A stretch of 64,000 nucleotides of DNA from NCBI GenBank assembly GCA_907165135.1, contig OU015569.1:6820001-6884000 (forward strand). Reading direction: 5' to 3'. Position 1 is the first letter of the stretch. Each line of letters starts with the position of its first letter. Of this stretch, positions 12,451 through 22,898 are shown piece by piece. Made by a program: the position numbers and the translations under genes. This stretch comes from Oikopleura dioica. Its lineage: Eukaryota > Chordata > Appendicularia > Copelata > Oikopleuridae. The notes under the pieces were generated by a model that was not told where the DNA came from, searched no databases, and saw only the letters and a list, made by a program, of their open reading frames with translations.

Positions 12451-14030
12451 CTTATCTCTCTTATTTTAACTCTTATGATGGAAACAAATATAAAAACCGA
12501 AAAACGAAAACAGTCAAATAGTTTTTACTTTGAATGTTACACAATGTTGCATCAAGTCACTATCGTGAACGTTTCGACGCTCACGTGGTGGCCAAGTGCG
12601 ACACCTAATTTCTTGAGCCGATGCATTTCTGGGGTACTTACAAGCTTGTTCTTTCGCGAACATTATGAGTCAATAAACATGACGACATTAACCTCTTTTC
12701 TTTTGCACAACCTAGTTATTTCCAAGGTCAGTTTACATCTATTTCAGCTCTTTTATCTAACGAAATATGACAAGAAAATGATATTTTTTCGACTATGATA
12801 AATTATCAATTATAATGACTTACGACATGATATTTATATATTCTTAAAGGGTATCGAATAAAATATTAGCAATTAAAATTTTTCATTATCCTTTAAGTAG
12901 TTCAGTTAAAAAGAAATGTATTTTATAACGTGTGAAATGAGAGGTAGCTTGTTGATACTATCAAAAGTCTAGGCTTCCTCACAGTTTAATTGAAAAGAAT
13001 AATAAATTTAATTATTGGATATCAATAGTCCATCTTCCGCAAGGATACATCAAGCTACTAGTCAAAAGAAGACGTCTTAAGAAAATGCAGACGTCTCTAA
13101 TAGGAATATACGACATAACTCTTGAATTTCTATACGAAACGGGTACGGTCGTGCCCCCACATCCAAAATTGCATCTTCAACCTGTAATTTACCAAAGATG
13201 ATAGGCACAAAGCCAAAGTCTCTACCAATTTGCCGGCTTCGATTAAAAGATAAGTTGCCCTTATCGACATTGTCATTAAAAATGAAAATAAAAGATCAAA
13301 TCGATCTCATTATAACTCAAATTACGATAAGTGATAAGCGCCTTTCAAAAGAAAGCGCGGAGACATTTAGTTCCGAAAATCTGGAAATCCTGGCGAAAGG
13401 TTAAATTTATTCAAGTCCTCGTAAAGTCTCTTTCATTTTCTTCGTTTTCCGTGGAGTGTTCTCCCCCAATTTCCATGAGCAGATGACTCTGTGAATAAGT
13501 TGAAGCGAAAAATTACGAAAACGAGAAACTCACCATCATCGTTAGTGAAATATCGACCTCTCATGAGAGCAGACCACGGAGAATATCGTGATCGAGCTTA
13601 AAGAAAATTCGCAACAGGAAATTATTTTTGAACTTGGACTCACCCGAGAGAGCTTCTGTCTGTGTTAGAAAAAGAAAGAAAGTGCACAAAAATTCATCCT
13701 TCGTTTGGTATGTTACTCTTTGGGCGCGTGAGCCTTGAGTCGTTTTTATATAATCGCTTCTGTTTAATTAACAATATAATAAGCACATGTCGGGTGACTC
13801 TATTGGAAGCCGTCAAAGCCTCATGCATAGTGAGGTGGTACGTTTATCCAAGCATGGATGTTTAGATACCGCTCAATTTTAGGATTATTGGTTGGAATTA
13901 TTGGAAGAGCATCCTGAGTTTGAGTAAGCGAATAGCCTCAATTGGGTTGTATTCTTTAGCCCCACACCTGCTTATATCCAACTACGTTTTCCCCAATGTT
14001 TATTAAGTATTTAATAAAAATTGCACGCGG
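12451..14030. other. gene-poor AT-rich stretch
   Basis: This is one of the longest stretches without a convincing gene. Only short AT-rich open frames occur (for example 12475-12798 and 13198-13404), with no codon character and no splice partners. The part 13870-14030 contains hydrophobic codons (LLVGIIGRAS) that could belong to a first exon of the kinase-like gene that follows, but no start could be fixed. Confidence 0.4.
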
Positions 14031-14040
14031 ATGACTGTTT

Positions 14041-16229
14041 TCATTGTTTGCGATAACTTATCGCCGACAGGGAAGTTAGGAGAAAACGCAGTTGAGGATA
14101 AGAAGGTTTGGTGTTAAAAAACACGATTCCCTAAATTATAAACCGCATTTATAAATTTCAAAGGCAACTCCAGTTTCAATCGACTAATAACGGCATTGCA
14201 GTTGCGTACGACCAACTTCGAAATGAAACTGTTTGGGTAAAACTTGTCATTTATGATTCTACCTTGGATAAATTAGGAATTCAGATACGAAAAGACCCTT
14301 ATGGCCACAAGGAAGATTGGCTTTTAAAGCAATATCTGCCGCGTTGGAAGAAATTCTCGACTCACAAGAACATTCTTCAAATGAAACACGCACTCACTGC
14401 GTGCCCGGTACTCCGTCTATTAAAGATCATTGTTTTTGGATAAATTGTAATGATTATTTCTACGAGAAAAAACATACTTGGCGAATTATCTAATAATTAA
14501 TATCTGAATTTCGTAACTAAAACTGATATTCTATCACCACACGGGCTTTTTAACTTTTCAGGACTGTGCGTCTTTGTCTATTATTCGGACCGAGCCGGTT
14601 CTTTGCAACTTAACATCTTTCCTAGAAGACAGGTAAGACAGTATGATTAATGATGTGGAAGAATATTCATGCGCCATACCCTAAACCGATTAGCAAAGAC
14701 CACCAAACGCGTGGTAAAGCTTTAGAAATCTGGTATTCACTCAGTCCTGACTCATTTCAGAATCGAGACTAACAACAAAATTCGTTTTCAGAGATATTTT
14801 TATGAGGATAAAATGGAAGTATATTTTTCAGAGAGGAAGAGCTATTTTATCCCGTGCTCGTCAATTTTATCAAGGAAAGATGCTTAATAACAGGGTGCGC
14901 GTCAGTTAAGGCGTTTTTGCCATTTGCGTCTTTTAAGGCATTGCGTCAGTTAAGGCACTTGCGTCAGTTAAGGCGCTGAAAAATGACTAGTAGAATTCTG
15001 ATATCAACTAGGGTCTGCTAGATTTCTTGATAAAATATTACTTTACCAATTACTAGGGTAAGTGCCAGAGTTAATATTTTCTCAAGAAAATCTTTTATAT
15101 TCAGTTATAAGCTGAACCGCTGGTTTATGATTGAATTTGAAGTTTTTTTTTAAAAATAAAGGTTCGACACTAAAATTTTAGTTAATTTTCTCAGATCGTT
15201 TCAATGTATTTGAAATTATCTGAAATTTAAATATTTTGAATACGCTGTTAAATTTGAGATTGAAATGAGGATAATTTCAAGGATACTTACAATCGAGGTA
15301 ATTAAGCAGACCCTAGTTGATATCAGAATTCCACTAGTCATTTTTCAGCGCCTTAACTGACGCAAGTGCCTTAACTGACGCAATGCCTTAAAAGACGCAA
15401 ATGGCAAAAACGCCTTAACTGACGCGAACCCGCTTAATAACACATAATCAACGAGTATAGCAAACTGTTTTAACGTCAGCCTGCTGACCTTATAAAGCAT
15501 TTATAAAGGGTATGATGAGTTGGTGAAGTCTAACTAATAACGTTTAAGACGTTTTGGACGGAGTCGATCATTTGAATAAAAATGGACTCAGTCACAATAA
15601 TCTCTCTACTGATGCATTTTTCGTCCTGAAGGAGCCTAAAACCGCTAACCGGCCGCATGGACCACTTGCTTTGGCAAAGTTCACAAAATCGATTCATTAT
15701 TGTTTCCCTTCTAAACCCACTGTTTTCGCTAAAAACATGCATATTTGAACTTAATCGAAGGACTCATGCAAAATTTGTCGCAGCTCTCCTTCGGGACAGA
15801 CTGTTATGGTTTGATTGAGATCTTGAAAGGGGCCTATTCTTATCGAGGCAATTAGGTACTGCTGTTGTGATCTCCAAATTGCTGCAGAGAATGACCACAG
15901 ACGTCGGCAGTAAAGAGCGATTTAAAGCAATTTTATCGAAGATGAAAAGTGAGTTTTATTTGTATTGAAGAATAAACTGGACTTGTTGACCAATAAATGT
16001 TGCAGACGGAAGAGTCGCGCTCAAGGACGGCATAGAAGAACTCAGAGATGTTCTGTACGCGCTTGAGCAGAAAAGACATTCGACAAGCTTGTCTCAACAA
16101 GAAGACATTGAGAGATCAGAAAAATCTAGCCTGGAATTAGAAGACGACGTTTTTGAAACAGAAGAAGCTGATATCAATATTCTCTCGGACCTATTGACAG
16201 GAAAGATTTTTAAAAGGCTCTTCTTATAA
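14041..16229 (+). CDS. PINK1-like pseudokinase (5' end uncertain)
   Basis: The exons read like a divergent PINK1 kinase domain. The N-lobe exon (about 14160-14410) contains AYDQLRNETVWVKL and later THKNILQMKHALT, matching the PINK1 segment around HPNIIRVLRAFT. Next comes SLSIIRTEPVLCNLTSFLED (about 14570-14630), in the place of the hinge and alpha-D. The exon at about 15550-15745 has VLDGVDHLNKNGLSHNNLST, aligning with the PINK1 catalytic loop (VDHL..GIAHRDLKSDN). Here HRD is HNN, the loop Asn is replaced, and the DFG position reads KFT, so catalysis is not expected. Then FGTDCYGLIEILKG fits the alpha-F region, and an acidic tail ends at 16229 (KIFKRLFL). PINK1 is the mitochondrial quality-control kinase. 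A MITE lies between the hinge and loop exons and the join there could not be resolved, so a pseudogene is possible. Confidence 0.55.
14893..15019 (+). repeat. left terminal inverted repeat of the MITE
   Basis: This arm carries the short motif GCGTCAGTTAAGG in repeated form and ends with AGTTGATATC-like sequence in inverted form followed by GGGTCTGCT. Homology with the other arm stops abruptly after GGGTCTGCT at 15019. Confidence 0.9.
15305..15431 (-). repeat. right terminal inverted repeat of the MITE
   Basis: The reverse complement of this arm matches 14893-15019 almost base for base; one visible difference is CTAGTAGAATTC against CTAGTGGAATTC, another is in the fifth base of the terminus (GGGTG against GGGTT). 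The high identity points to a recent insertion. Confidence 0.9.
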
Positions 16230-16531
16230 AGTTGTAAAGGGTGCTTTTCGCTCTGAGCATCGTCCTTAAATCTTTATTTATTGACTCACATAAAAGAGAA
16301 AGACACGATTGTTGCAAGATCTAAAAGGTGAGTTAATCCTCATTTTTGACATCAAAAACGTGGCCCAATAATAAAATTGATCAGCTCTGAAGAGAACTTT
16401 TGTTCTATTATTTTCGTGAATCATAAAGATGTTGTCGCATTTTGTCGTTTGAGTGACTTATTTATGCGCGTTGACTGGCTATTGAAAAGGTTTTCAGGCG
16501 ACTAAGAGAAGTATCCAGGGCCATCAATGAA

Positions 16532-17377
16532 ATGGCCGGTGGAGGAACGTTGAGAGTAATTCCTACATCTACTGGCTTGAATCAACTTTTGCGATCAAAA
16601 CCAGATCTGAACATAGTCAACGAAGTTATTAAAAAGGCAAACCAAAAGAACGCACTACCAAGGCACCGTTCAAACAAACAAAAAAAAAACGAAAAATAGA
16701 GTTGTTTCAACCGAGCAAAGGTGGTTTCATTTCCTGCTAAAATATGGCCTTGTGCAAGCGAAGAGCTCATTCAACGTAGTTATCTCGGAACTGGAAGTAT
16801 CTATCACTGTCGAAAAAGAGTCGTTTAAAGATGAAGGTATATAGAAAGCTCGTTCGGCCGCGGCTTTGAAGAGAAGATAATAACCGGTGTTCAGAGTTCC
16901 TCGTAAAATGTGTCCGCTGCGTAAAGAATCCACAGCCTTCGTGTGAATTCTGTGAACGTGGCAAAATCGTAAAGAATAAAACTAGAACGAGGCAAAAGCA
17001 AGAAACGCAATCACGCAGACTGAAGAAGATCCTTGGGAGTCCGACTGGCATCGATCAAAAGTTGCTAAATGGATTGACGCAAGCTGCAGGGTCTCAAGTC
17101 AAATGTGATAGTGAGAACGCTCTAACAATACAGTCAATCTAACAGTTATATAGCTCACAAGAATGACACGAAAATATGCGAGTTTGAAAGCGAGGTGAAA
17201 GACATTTTTTCCGATGAGCTCGAAAAGCTAGGAAAAAATTCGACCAATGTTTCGCTCAAATCGTCCGTCATCGTCATTCCAGTTTACGAACTAACAATGT
17301 CGAATACTGTCGACAGGGCGACGTTTCTCATTTGCGGTTCAAATTACATGGTCCGATTAAAGAACAGGCAACAATAG
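16532..17377 (+). CDS. unknown protein with a CxxC-x7-CxxC motif and basic segments
   Basis: The best-supported exons are about 16650-16719, 16760-16833, 16892-17113 and 17156-17377, which join in one frame. They give a basic segment (QTKKKRKIELFQ, a possible nuclear signal), a short beta-like stretch (FNVVISELEVSITVEKE), then KCVRCVKNPQPSCEFCERGK with four cysteines spaced C-x2-C-x7-C-x2-C, then a highly basic helix (RTRQKQETQSRRLKKILG), and a C-terminal half ending RLKNRQQ. This looks like a small zinc-binding and possibly nucleic-acid-binding protein, but I do not recognise a family. An upstream frame from ATG 16532 (MAGGGTLRVIPTSTGLNQLL) is probably the first exon; its junction to the rest near 16640 is unresolved. 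Confidence 0.45.
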
Positions 17378-17686
17378 CTTGCGCATTTCGATGATTAACC
17401 TAATTTAGGAGAAAACTAAGCGCCACAAATTCACGAAAGTCTTCCTTGATTTCTGCTTTCCGCCCTTCACTGTCATTTAATTTAACTTTCCCTTTAAAAG
17501 CGAAAGAAAAGGAAAAGAAAGTAACCGATAAACACCCTTAGAATCTTTTGAAACGCCTCGCTTCTTCTTCAAGGCCCTGCAAAATAAACTCTACAAAAAA
17601 CTTCTCTTTGCCCCGTTTTTAGTAAGTATGAATGTTCTTTATTAAAATATATTCTTTGAAGATATAAAAATATAATTATTACGAGA

Positions 17687-19217
17687 TTACTCGTACTCCT
17701 CCAGCCTTGAGATGACGACATGGCGAATGAGTTCGTCGGCGATGAGTCGCGCAAGTTCCGATTCGTCGCACTAGAAATTTTCGTTAACATAAAAAAAATT
17801 GATATATGATCTGTTACCTTGCCCTGGACTTTCTTGATGAGGTCTGCCATGAAGTTCATTTCGATGTCGCGCTTGATAGGGTCGAAGAAGTAGCCCGAAT
17901 CTCGCAGCTTGCCGAAGACCACTGGAATCATGTCTAAAGGAGAGTTGGTAAACTAGGATTAAAAATGCGAAAAACGCACCCATGAGATAGTTCTGTGCAT
18001 AAGCACGGGCAGCGATCTTTTCAGCCGTCTGTTTCTCTTTTCGGCGGACTTCTCTCTGTTGGGTGATTCGTCGTTCGCGCTCATCTGTAAGTCGCCGTTC
18101 TTGTTCTTCCAGCCGCTGCGTAGCCAAGACCTCTCGTTTTCGGGCCTAAGAATCAATACCACTCGTTTTAAATTCTAGACCAATGGAAATACCTCGTGGA
18201 ACTTTCGCTGCTGCTCTCTGAGGTTCTCGAGTTCTTCTTCTTCGAAGACTTCTTCGAGGGATTGTTCGACGCACTTTCCGACGAGCACTTCGAGAATTGG
18301 CTTCACCTCCATGTCGAAGTCGAAGAGCTCGTGGGGCATGATCTGAGTGGAGGTGTCGACGCCAGTCTTGGCGGGGATGTACTTTGGAGTTGGAGGGCGG
18401 TCCAGGAACAGATCCGTCTGGCAAGTCACATCGGCTTCTTCTACTCGGTTAGTCAGTTCTTCGAGGTATGTTTCAGTCTAGATCGCAAAATATCACGACG
18501 CTTTTCTGGAGTCTAACTTACCTGGACGTTGATGTGTCGTCTTCCGTCGACAGGAAGAGGAGATTTGCGGCTGTCTTCAAGCTCCTTCTCCTGTCGAAGC
18601 CTCGCCTCCTTGGCTCGCTTCTTCTCAGCCTTTCGCTGGAGATCCATCGGATTGTCCTGAAGTTGTGCTCGGTCGATAACCGCATTGGACCAGTTTATCT
18701 ACAATCAAAGTCTCAATCACGAGCAGCCAAAAATCAATAATTTTTGACTCGCTTTTCTTTCAAATTAAACTTTTCAGTATTAATTCGAACAAATTGATCA
18801 TGCAAAACGATTCTTTCTTTCTTTTTTACCTGGGTGGTAGGAGGAAATGTAGATTGAGCATATGTATTTCCTCTTACGATACGACGATCGAACATGAGAT
18901 TTCCATAACGCTCGTTTCCCGGATCGTTGCGGAATTTGCGCCTAAAAGGAAAACATCGTTATTTGAGAATTTTGTACTTTTAGGTTTTCAAATGAAATTC
19001 AATTTTAAGAACAATGACTCAATCAGAATTAGTCGCGGCAGACAAAATAGATTTAATAATTCTAGTGAAATTTACAATTTTATATTTTTAAGATAATTTA
19101 TATTTCCCAACAAAAATTGATAATGAAATACCTGGCCTGCAGAGGTTTAGGATGTGACGCATAGGAGAAAGACTCTTTCGCTTCTTCTGTCTTCTGCGGT
19201 ATCACTTCTGTGGACAT
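17687..19217 (-). CDS. RSPH3: radial spoke head protein 3 homolog
   Basis: RSPH3 is the base protein of the axonemal radial spoke and an AKAP-like anchor, needed for ciliary motility. The start at 19217 (MSTEVIPQKTEE) leads to an exon near 18945-18830 with NERYGNLMFDRRIVRGNTYA, a hallmark of the family. Later exons carry QTDLFLDRPPTPKYIPAKTG, then FDFDMEVKPILEVLVGKCVE with the helix EEEELENLREQQRKFHEV (about 18430-18190). The coiled coil QRLEEQERRLTDERERR follows, then KIAARAYAQNYLMG and LRDSGYFFDPIKRDIEMNFM. It ends ISRLEEYE, stop at 17687-17689. Length and domain order fit the family. The gene is divergent from the BTB gene with about 360 bp between start codons. Confidence 0.95.
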
Positions 19218-19577
19218 TTTCTTTCTAACTGACTTCTTTCCAAATTGCGCGTGAAAACAAATCTAATAATCGCTGTTCTAGAGACGGTCCGTAAATTTTT
19301 CGAAGCTGCCAGTATGAGTCACCTTTTTCAGCGTCTCCAGGAAACGCGCGCGGGCGAAACTGCGCTCTCGCGTCGCTCGCGTTTTCTTTTCAACAAAATA
19401 ATTAAAAAAAGAACGTTTTCCCAAAAAGACTTTGCGAAACCTCGTTTTTTCGCTTTCCACATATTTGTACTGGGGAAACTTATTTTTTCAATTTCTTGAT
19501 TTAACTATATTTTTATTAGTTCAATTTTGTTCTCTGATTTTAGATCATCTTTTTAACAATTTTTTCGTTTCAGAATT
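19218..19577. promoter_or_regulatory. divergent intergenic region between RSPH3 and the BTB gene
   Basis: The two start codons are 360 bp apart and point away from each other, so both promoters must lie here or overlap. A segment at about 19340-19430 carries several alternating purine-pyrimidine and CG-containing words (AACGCGCGCGGGCG), unlike the AT-rich surroundings. A pyrimidine-AG (TTTTTCGTTTCAG) ends at 19573, directly before the BTB start, and may be a trans-splice acceptor. Confidence 0.45.
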
Positions 19578-20864
19578 ATGGCGGAAACAGAAACTACCCC
19601 AGAAGTAACAGAGGAAGTCCCAGTAGTGGACCCAACTCAGCCTCCATCCAAGGAAAATGAGCTCGTTTACGATTTCGAGGTGGGCCTCGATTTTCTCTAG
19701 AAAATCTTCTGACTCGTATTAATTCAAGAATTACAAGCAGCACTTCTTCGAAAACTTTGTCAAAATTAAAGATCTAAAGCAATTTGACGACGGCTCCCTT
19801 GTCTGTCTCTCCGAGACAAAGCGAATCCGCTTTCCATGCAGTATTTCGGCCATCTCGATCGCCATTCCCAAGCTAAACCGCGAGTTCTACCAGGCAAAGA
19901 AGAAAATGATGGAGAATGGCTTTATGCACAATACCATAGACCTCCAGCTTCCTGACTATCGCCAAGTAGCGCAGCAAATGTTTTCTCAAAATAAATTCTT
20001 TACCTAGCCAAATAGCTCATCTGCCGAGACTGCTTTGAAAATCATCTTCCAGTTCGTCTTCAAAGGTGAAATCAGTGTCACTGAGAGGTCTATCAAGAAC
20101 GTCGCTGTCCTTGCCGCGTATCTCCAGATGGACTCACTTCTCGATGCTCTGCCCCTCGCTGCAGAGCAATTGAATATCGCTGACTTCGACATTATCTCTC
20201 TAAAAGAAACGGCAAAGAGTCTCGGCGAGATCACAGTCGTCGGCCTTGAAAAATTCGTTAATGTCTTCGGTGGTGGCCAAAAGAAGAAGGTACGCAGAGG
20301 TTAATCCTTCTTCCTCTAAGAGTTTTTTAGCAGAACAAGAACCAAGCAGGCCAGAAGCGCGCTGCAAACAAGAACAACGGTCAAGCGGTCAAGAAAGATG
20401 AGCCTGAACAGAAAAAATCAAGGCCACTTGAAGAGCCAAATCCTAACGAGGGAGCCTATGAAATTGATTCTGTTCCACCAGAAGAGATGATCGCAGAAGA
20501 AGCAGCTCCAGAAGAAACTGCTGCTGACCAGGACGGTATCCGTTGTGGGAATAATAACATAAGCACTTGAACGTGAGTCAACTTGAAAGTAGCTTACATT
20601 TTTGCAAAAGCCAATTCACAAATGTATACCCGTAAAAAGCCCGTTGAATCTGAACAAGAACCCGAGTCGACTGAATCTTACGAGTTTCACGTGAGTAACA
20701 ATACAGAGGAATCGTCTGCCGAAAATGTGGAGTCCGAAGCGTCCCAAGAAGCACCCGCTGAGGCGGAAGCAGAAGTAGAACCTGCTGTGCAGCCCGCTCC
20801 GGCGAAGGCAAAGCCTGCTCCACGAGGGCGAAAGGCAAGACGAGGACGAAAAGCCGCAAACTAA
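19578..20864 (+). CDS. BTB/POZ domain protein with a basic and acidic tail
   Basis: The start at 19578 follows a TTTCAG acceptor by four bases. Exon 1 is acidic. The next exons encode a BTB fold: HFFENFVKIKDL, then KRIRFPCSISAISIAIPKLN, then (after a 43-nt intron) ALKIIFQFVFKGEISVTERS and NVAVLAAYLQMDSLLDALPL. BTB domains mediate dimerisation and Cullin-3 binding. After the domain comes GGGQKKKQNKNQAGQKR, a Lys/Asn/Gln-rich segment, an acidic Glu/Pro/Ala region, and a basic end (APRGRKARRGRKAAN). There is no Kelch or zinc-finger domain. The basic tail suggests a nuclear or nucleic-acid-linked role, which is inference. No human orthologue can be named. Confidence 0.75.
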
Positions 20865-21230
20865 ACCAACAAGAGAATCAAAACTATAAGTTCCCGTGTG
20901 ATTCCAAACACAGTCCGAGACAAACATAGTCCGAGACTTTCAAAATCCGTTGTACGAATACATCAAAAAACGATGTATTTTTGGAGCATCCTAAGCGATG
21001 ATAAACAATTCGACAATCGAGTAGCCATTTTGTGCATCCTGAGTGATGATACCATTTACATACTGTTCAACTTTACATATATCTTCTCTTACTTTAAAAC
21101 AATCGATGTTTTACAATTTGTATGTCCGTTCAAAGTTATGTCGACTGCATTTCCTTCCAGTCCCCCATTCTAAATTTTTGCAATACAAACTAATTCTTGA
21201 AATAAATCTCTTGCTTGTTTCAGAGCTTGA

Positions 21231-22241
21231 ATGGAATGTCGCATCGAAATCAATGACATCGTACCCGTCGAGCTTCTCGTTGCTAATTACTCCCGGACAG
21301 CGAAATTCTTCTGCGCAAAATGCGAGTGTACCTTTCCGATAGATACTCTGGAGCGACACTTGACTGGAATACATCGATGCTCAGGGAGAGTTGGCGAAGT
21401 TAAAGTACCCTGTCCTGTAGAATCCTGTAAATACCATCACACGAAGTTCTTCCGCAAGTTGAAACACTTGCGAGCTCACTATCAACATTGTCACGCTCCA
21501 AGGGAATTCGATTGCCTGAATTGTGGCGTCTTTTTCCGCGACGAGGTAGCGCTACGAAGTCATCAACGAACTTGTGGCCGATTGAGATGCGAAACTTGTC
21601 CCAAAAACTTCAAGAACGCTCAAGGGGCCGAACGCCACATCAAGAGATATGTTGGACACCAGCTGGCGCAGGAATCGCTAGACATCATCAAGAAAATCAA
21701 ACGGAAACCAAAGAAAAAGATCGATAAGGTTCCATCGCTTACAATTATTCGTTTCGTTCCTCTAAAAAACCGCCCACTCATGCCAGAAGGAGAAAAATCC
21801 ACGAATACCGCTCCTGTCAGACCTTGCGTCGATGCTTCCGCTCAAACGGACGATGCGATTGTTCTGGACACCGCCTGTGTCGCTATCAGCACTCAAACTT
21901 CATTCTTGAAGACTATCGAGCAAAACAATCAAACAAGCAGTGATCTTATTCAACATGTTGACTGGGGAGGTACAGCTCAACTAGAAACGAACACCTTTGG
22001 ATGCCAAACATTTGACGATACTTTCCTCACTGACACTGTTCTTACGCAAACCGAGCCTTTCTACGAGGAGGTAAATTAAACTTCCCAGGATTACCAAATA
22101 TATTCTTTTTAGGCAACTCAATTCGGGCCTTCGTCGAGCTCGCTTCTTGAATCCGCTGGAACACAAACCGAGATGCCATCCTGGTTCGATGGACACACTC
22201 AAACTGACGCTGGCAGCTTTTCGCACATCAACTTTATGTAA
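21231..22241 (+). CDS. ATMIN: ATM interactor (ASCIZ) homolog, zinc-finger transcription factor with LC8-binding TQT array
   Basis: ATMIN/ASCIZ is a C2H2 zinc-finger factor that drives transcription of the dynein light chain LC8 (DYNLL1) and is in turn bound and inhibited by LC8. The N-terminal half has about four finger-like units: FCAKCECTF with a following H-x4-H, CPVESCKYHH, FDCLNCGVFF with SHQRTC, and LRCETCPKNF with RHIKRYVGH. The C-terminal half contains six TQT-type LC8 anchor motifs: ASAQTDD, ISTQTSF, FGCQTFD, LTQTEPF, AGTQTEM and HTQTDAG. The architecture is exactly that of the family, though shorter than the vertebrate proteins. One 45-nt intron (22074-22113 region) splits the last part. 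The start lies seven bases after a TTGTTTCAG acceptor. Confidence 0.9.
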
Positions 22242-22362
22242 AAATTTTTTGTAAAGCTTGTATATTCCCATGTATATCTACTTTTGTATCTTTTGTAATA
22301 AAATTACTTTTTCTATATTCGCTGATAACAATTGTCAATCTTCCTTCTTATCTGCTTCCAGA
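22242..22362 (+). promoter_or_regulatory. ATMIN-TMEM234 intercistronic region with poly(A) signal and acceptor
   Basis: Only 121 bp separate the ATMIN stop from the TMEM234 start. The interval contains AATAAA near 22297, a pyrimidine-rich tract (CTTCCTTCTTATCTGCTTCCAG) whose AG at 22361 lies one base before the start codon, and no TATA box. This is the arrangement expected for an operon resolved by trans-splicing. It rests on layout alone. Confidence 0.55.
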
Positions 22363-22898
22363 ATGTGGCAATTGATTGTCGTGAGTCTTTTCTGGGGTAT
22401 AACGAATCCTTTTTTGAAATCTGGCGGCTCTAAATTAGGGATGGTGCTTATTTTATAACAGTTAGGTCAATCAATTATACGCATCAATAATGAAGACGAA
22501 AATTCGGGTCTTATCAAAAGGACCATCGCATTGTATACCAATCTGTCTTTCTTTCTACCATTTCTCGTCAACCAATGTGGCTCACTGAATTGTTATTCAA
22601 GCTAATTTTAAATTTTCCCTAAAAATTAGAAGCGTGCTGAATAGCATCGGTAGATCTACTACTACAGTCTTGGAAACTTTCCAATTTCTCTTGCAATTCC
22701 AGTGGTTAATTCTTGTACCTTGTTCATTACTCTGTCAGGGTTAAAAAAAATAATCTGGTTTTCGACAAATTTTTTTTTAACTCATAGCAGATAACGAGCA
22801 CTCTTCTTGGGGAGCATTCATTGACAATGCGAGAACTCTTTGGACTTATAATTGCTACTTCTGGAATAATACTTTGCACCTTGAATAGTGAAAACTAG
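22363..22898 (+). CDS. TMEM234: TMEM234-family membrane protein
   Basis: TMEM234 is a small four-helix membrane protein of the drug/metabolite transporter-like fold; in vertebrates it is linked to the kidney filtration barrier. Seen here: MWQLIVVSLFWGITNPFLKS (helix 1 with the family WGxTxPxLK motif), an exon with LIKRTIALYTNLSFFLPFLV followed by NQCGS, the fully conserved family signature, an exon with LGNFPISLAIPVVNSCTLFI, and a last exon with LLGEHSLTMRELFGLIIATS and GIILCTLNSEN, stop at 22896-22898. Four exons with short introns. The length matches the family. Confidence 0.9.

Larger units (their letters stand above)
14893..15431. mobile_element. MITE with 127-bp terminal inverted repeats and an 11-bp target duplication
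   Basis: The element begins GGGTGCGCGTCAGTTAAGG and ends with the near-perfect reverse complement (TTAACTGACGCGAACCC). The arms, 14893-15019 and 15305-15431, are both 127 bp and differ at only a few bases by eye. An 11-bp direct repeat, GCTTAATAACA, flanks it at 14882-14892 and 15432-15442. The interior of about 285 bp is AT-rich and has no open frame that could be a transposase, so the element is non-autonomous. Within each arm the motif GCGTCAGTTAAGGC recurs about three times plus one variant (GCGTCTTTTAAGGC). Long arms with a 9-11 bp duplication resemble Mutator-like MITEs, but this superfamily call is an inference. Confidence 0.9.

Noticed and set aside
13198..13404. 68-codon frame in the gene-poor stretch
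   Set aside because: Lys/Ile-rich low-complexity product, no splice partners, no promoter signs.
18196..18516. 106-codon plus-strand frame (ELSLLLSEVLEFFFFEDF)
   Set aside because: It is the antisense of the conserved RSPH3 exon and consists of the mirror of its Glu/Leu-rich helix.
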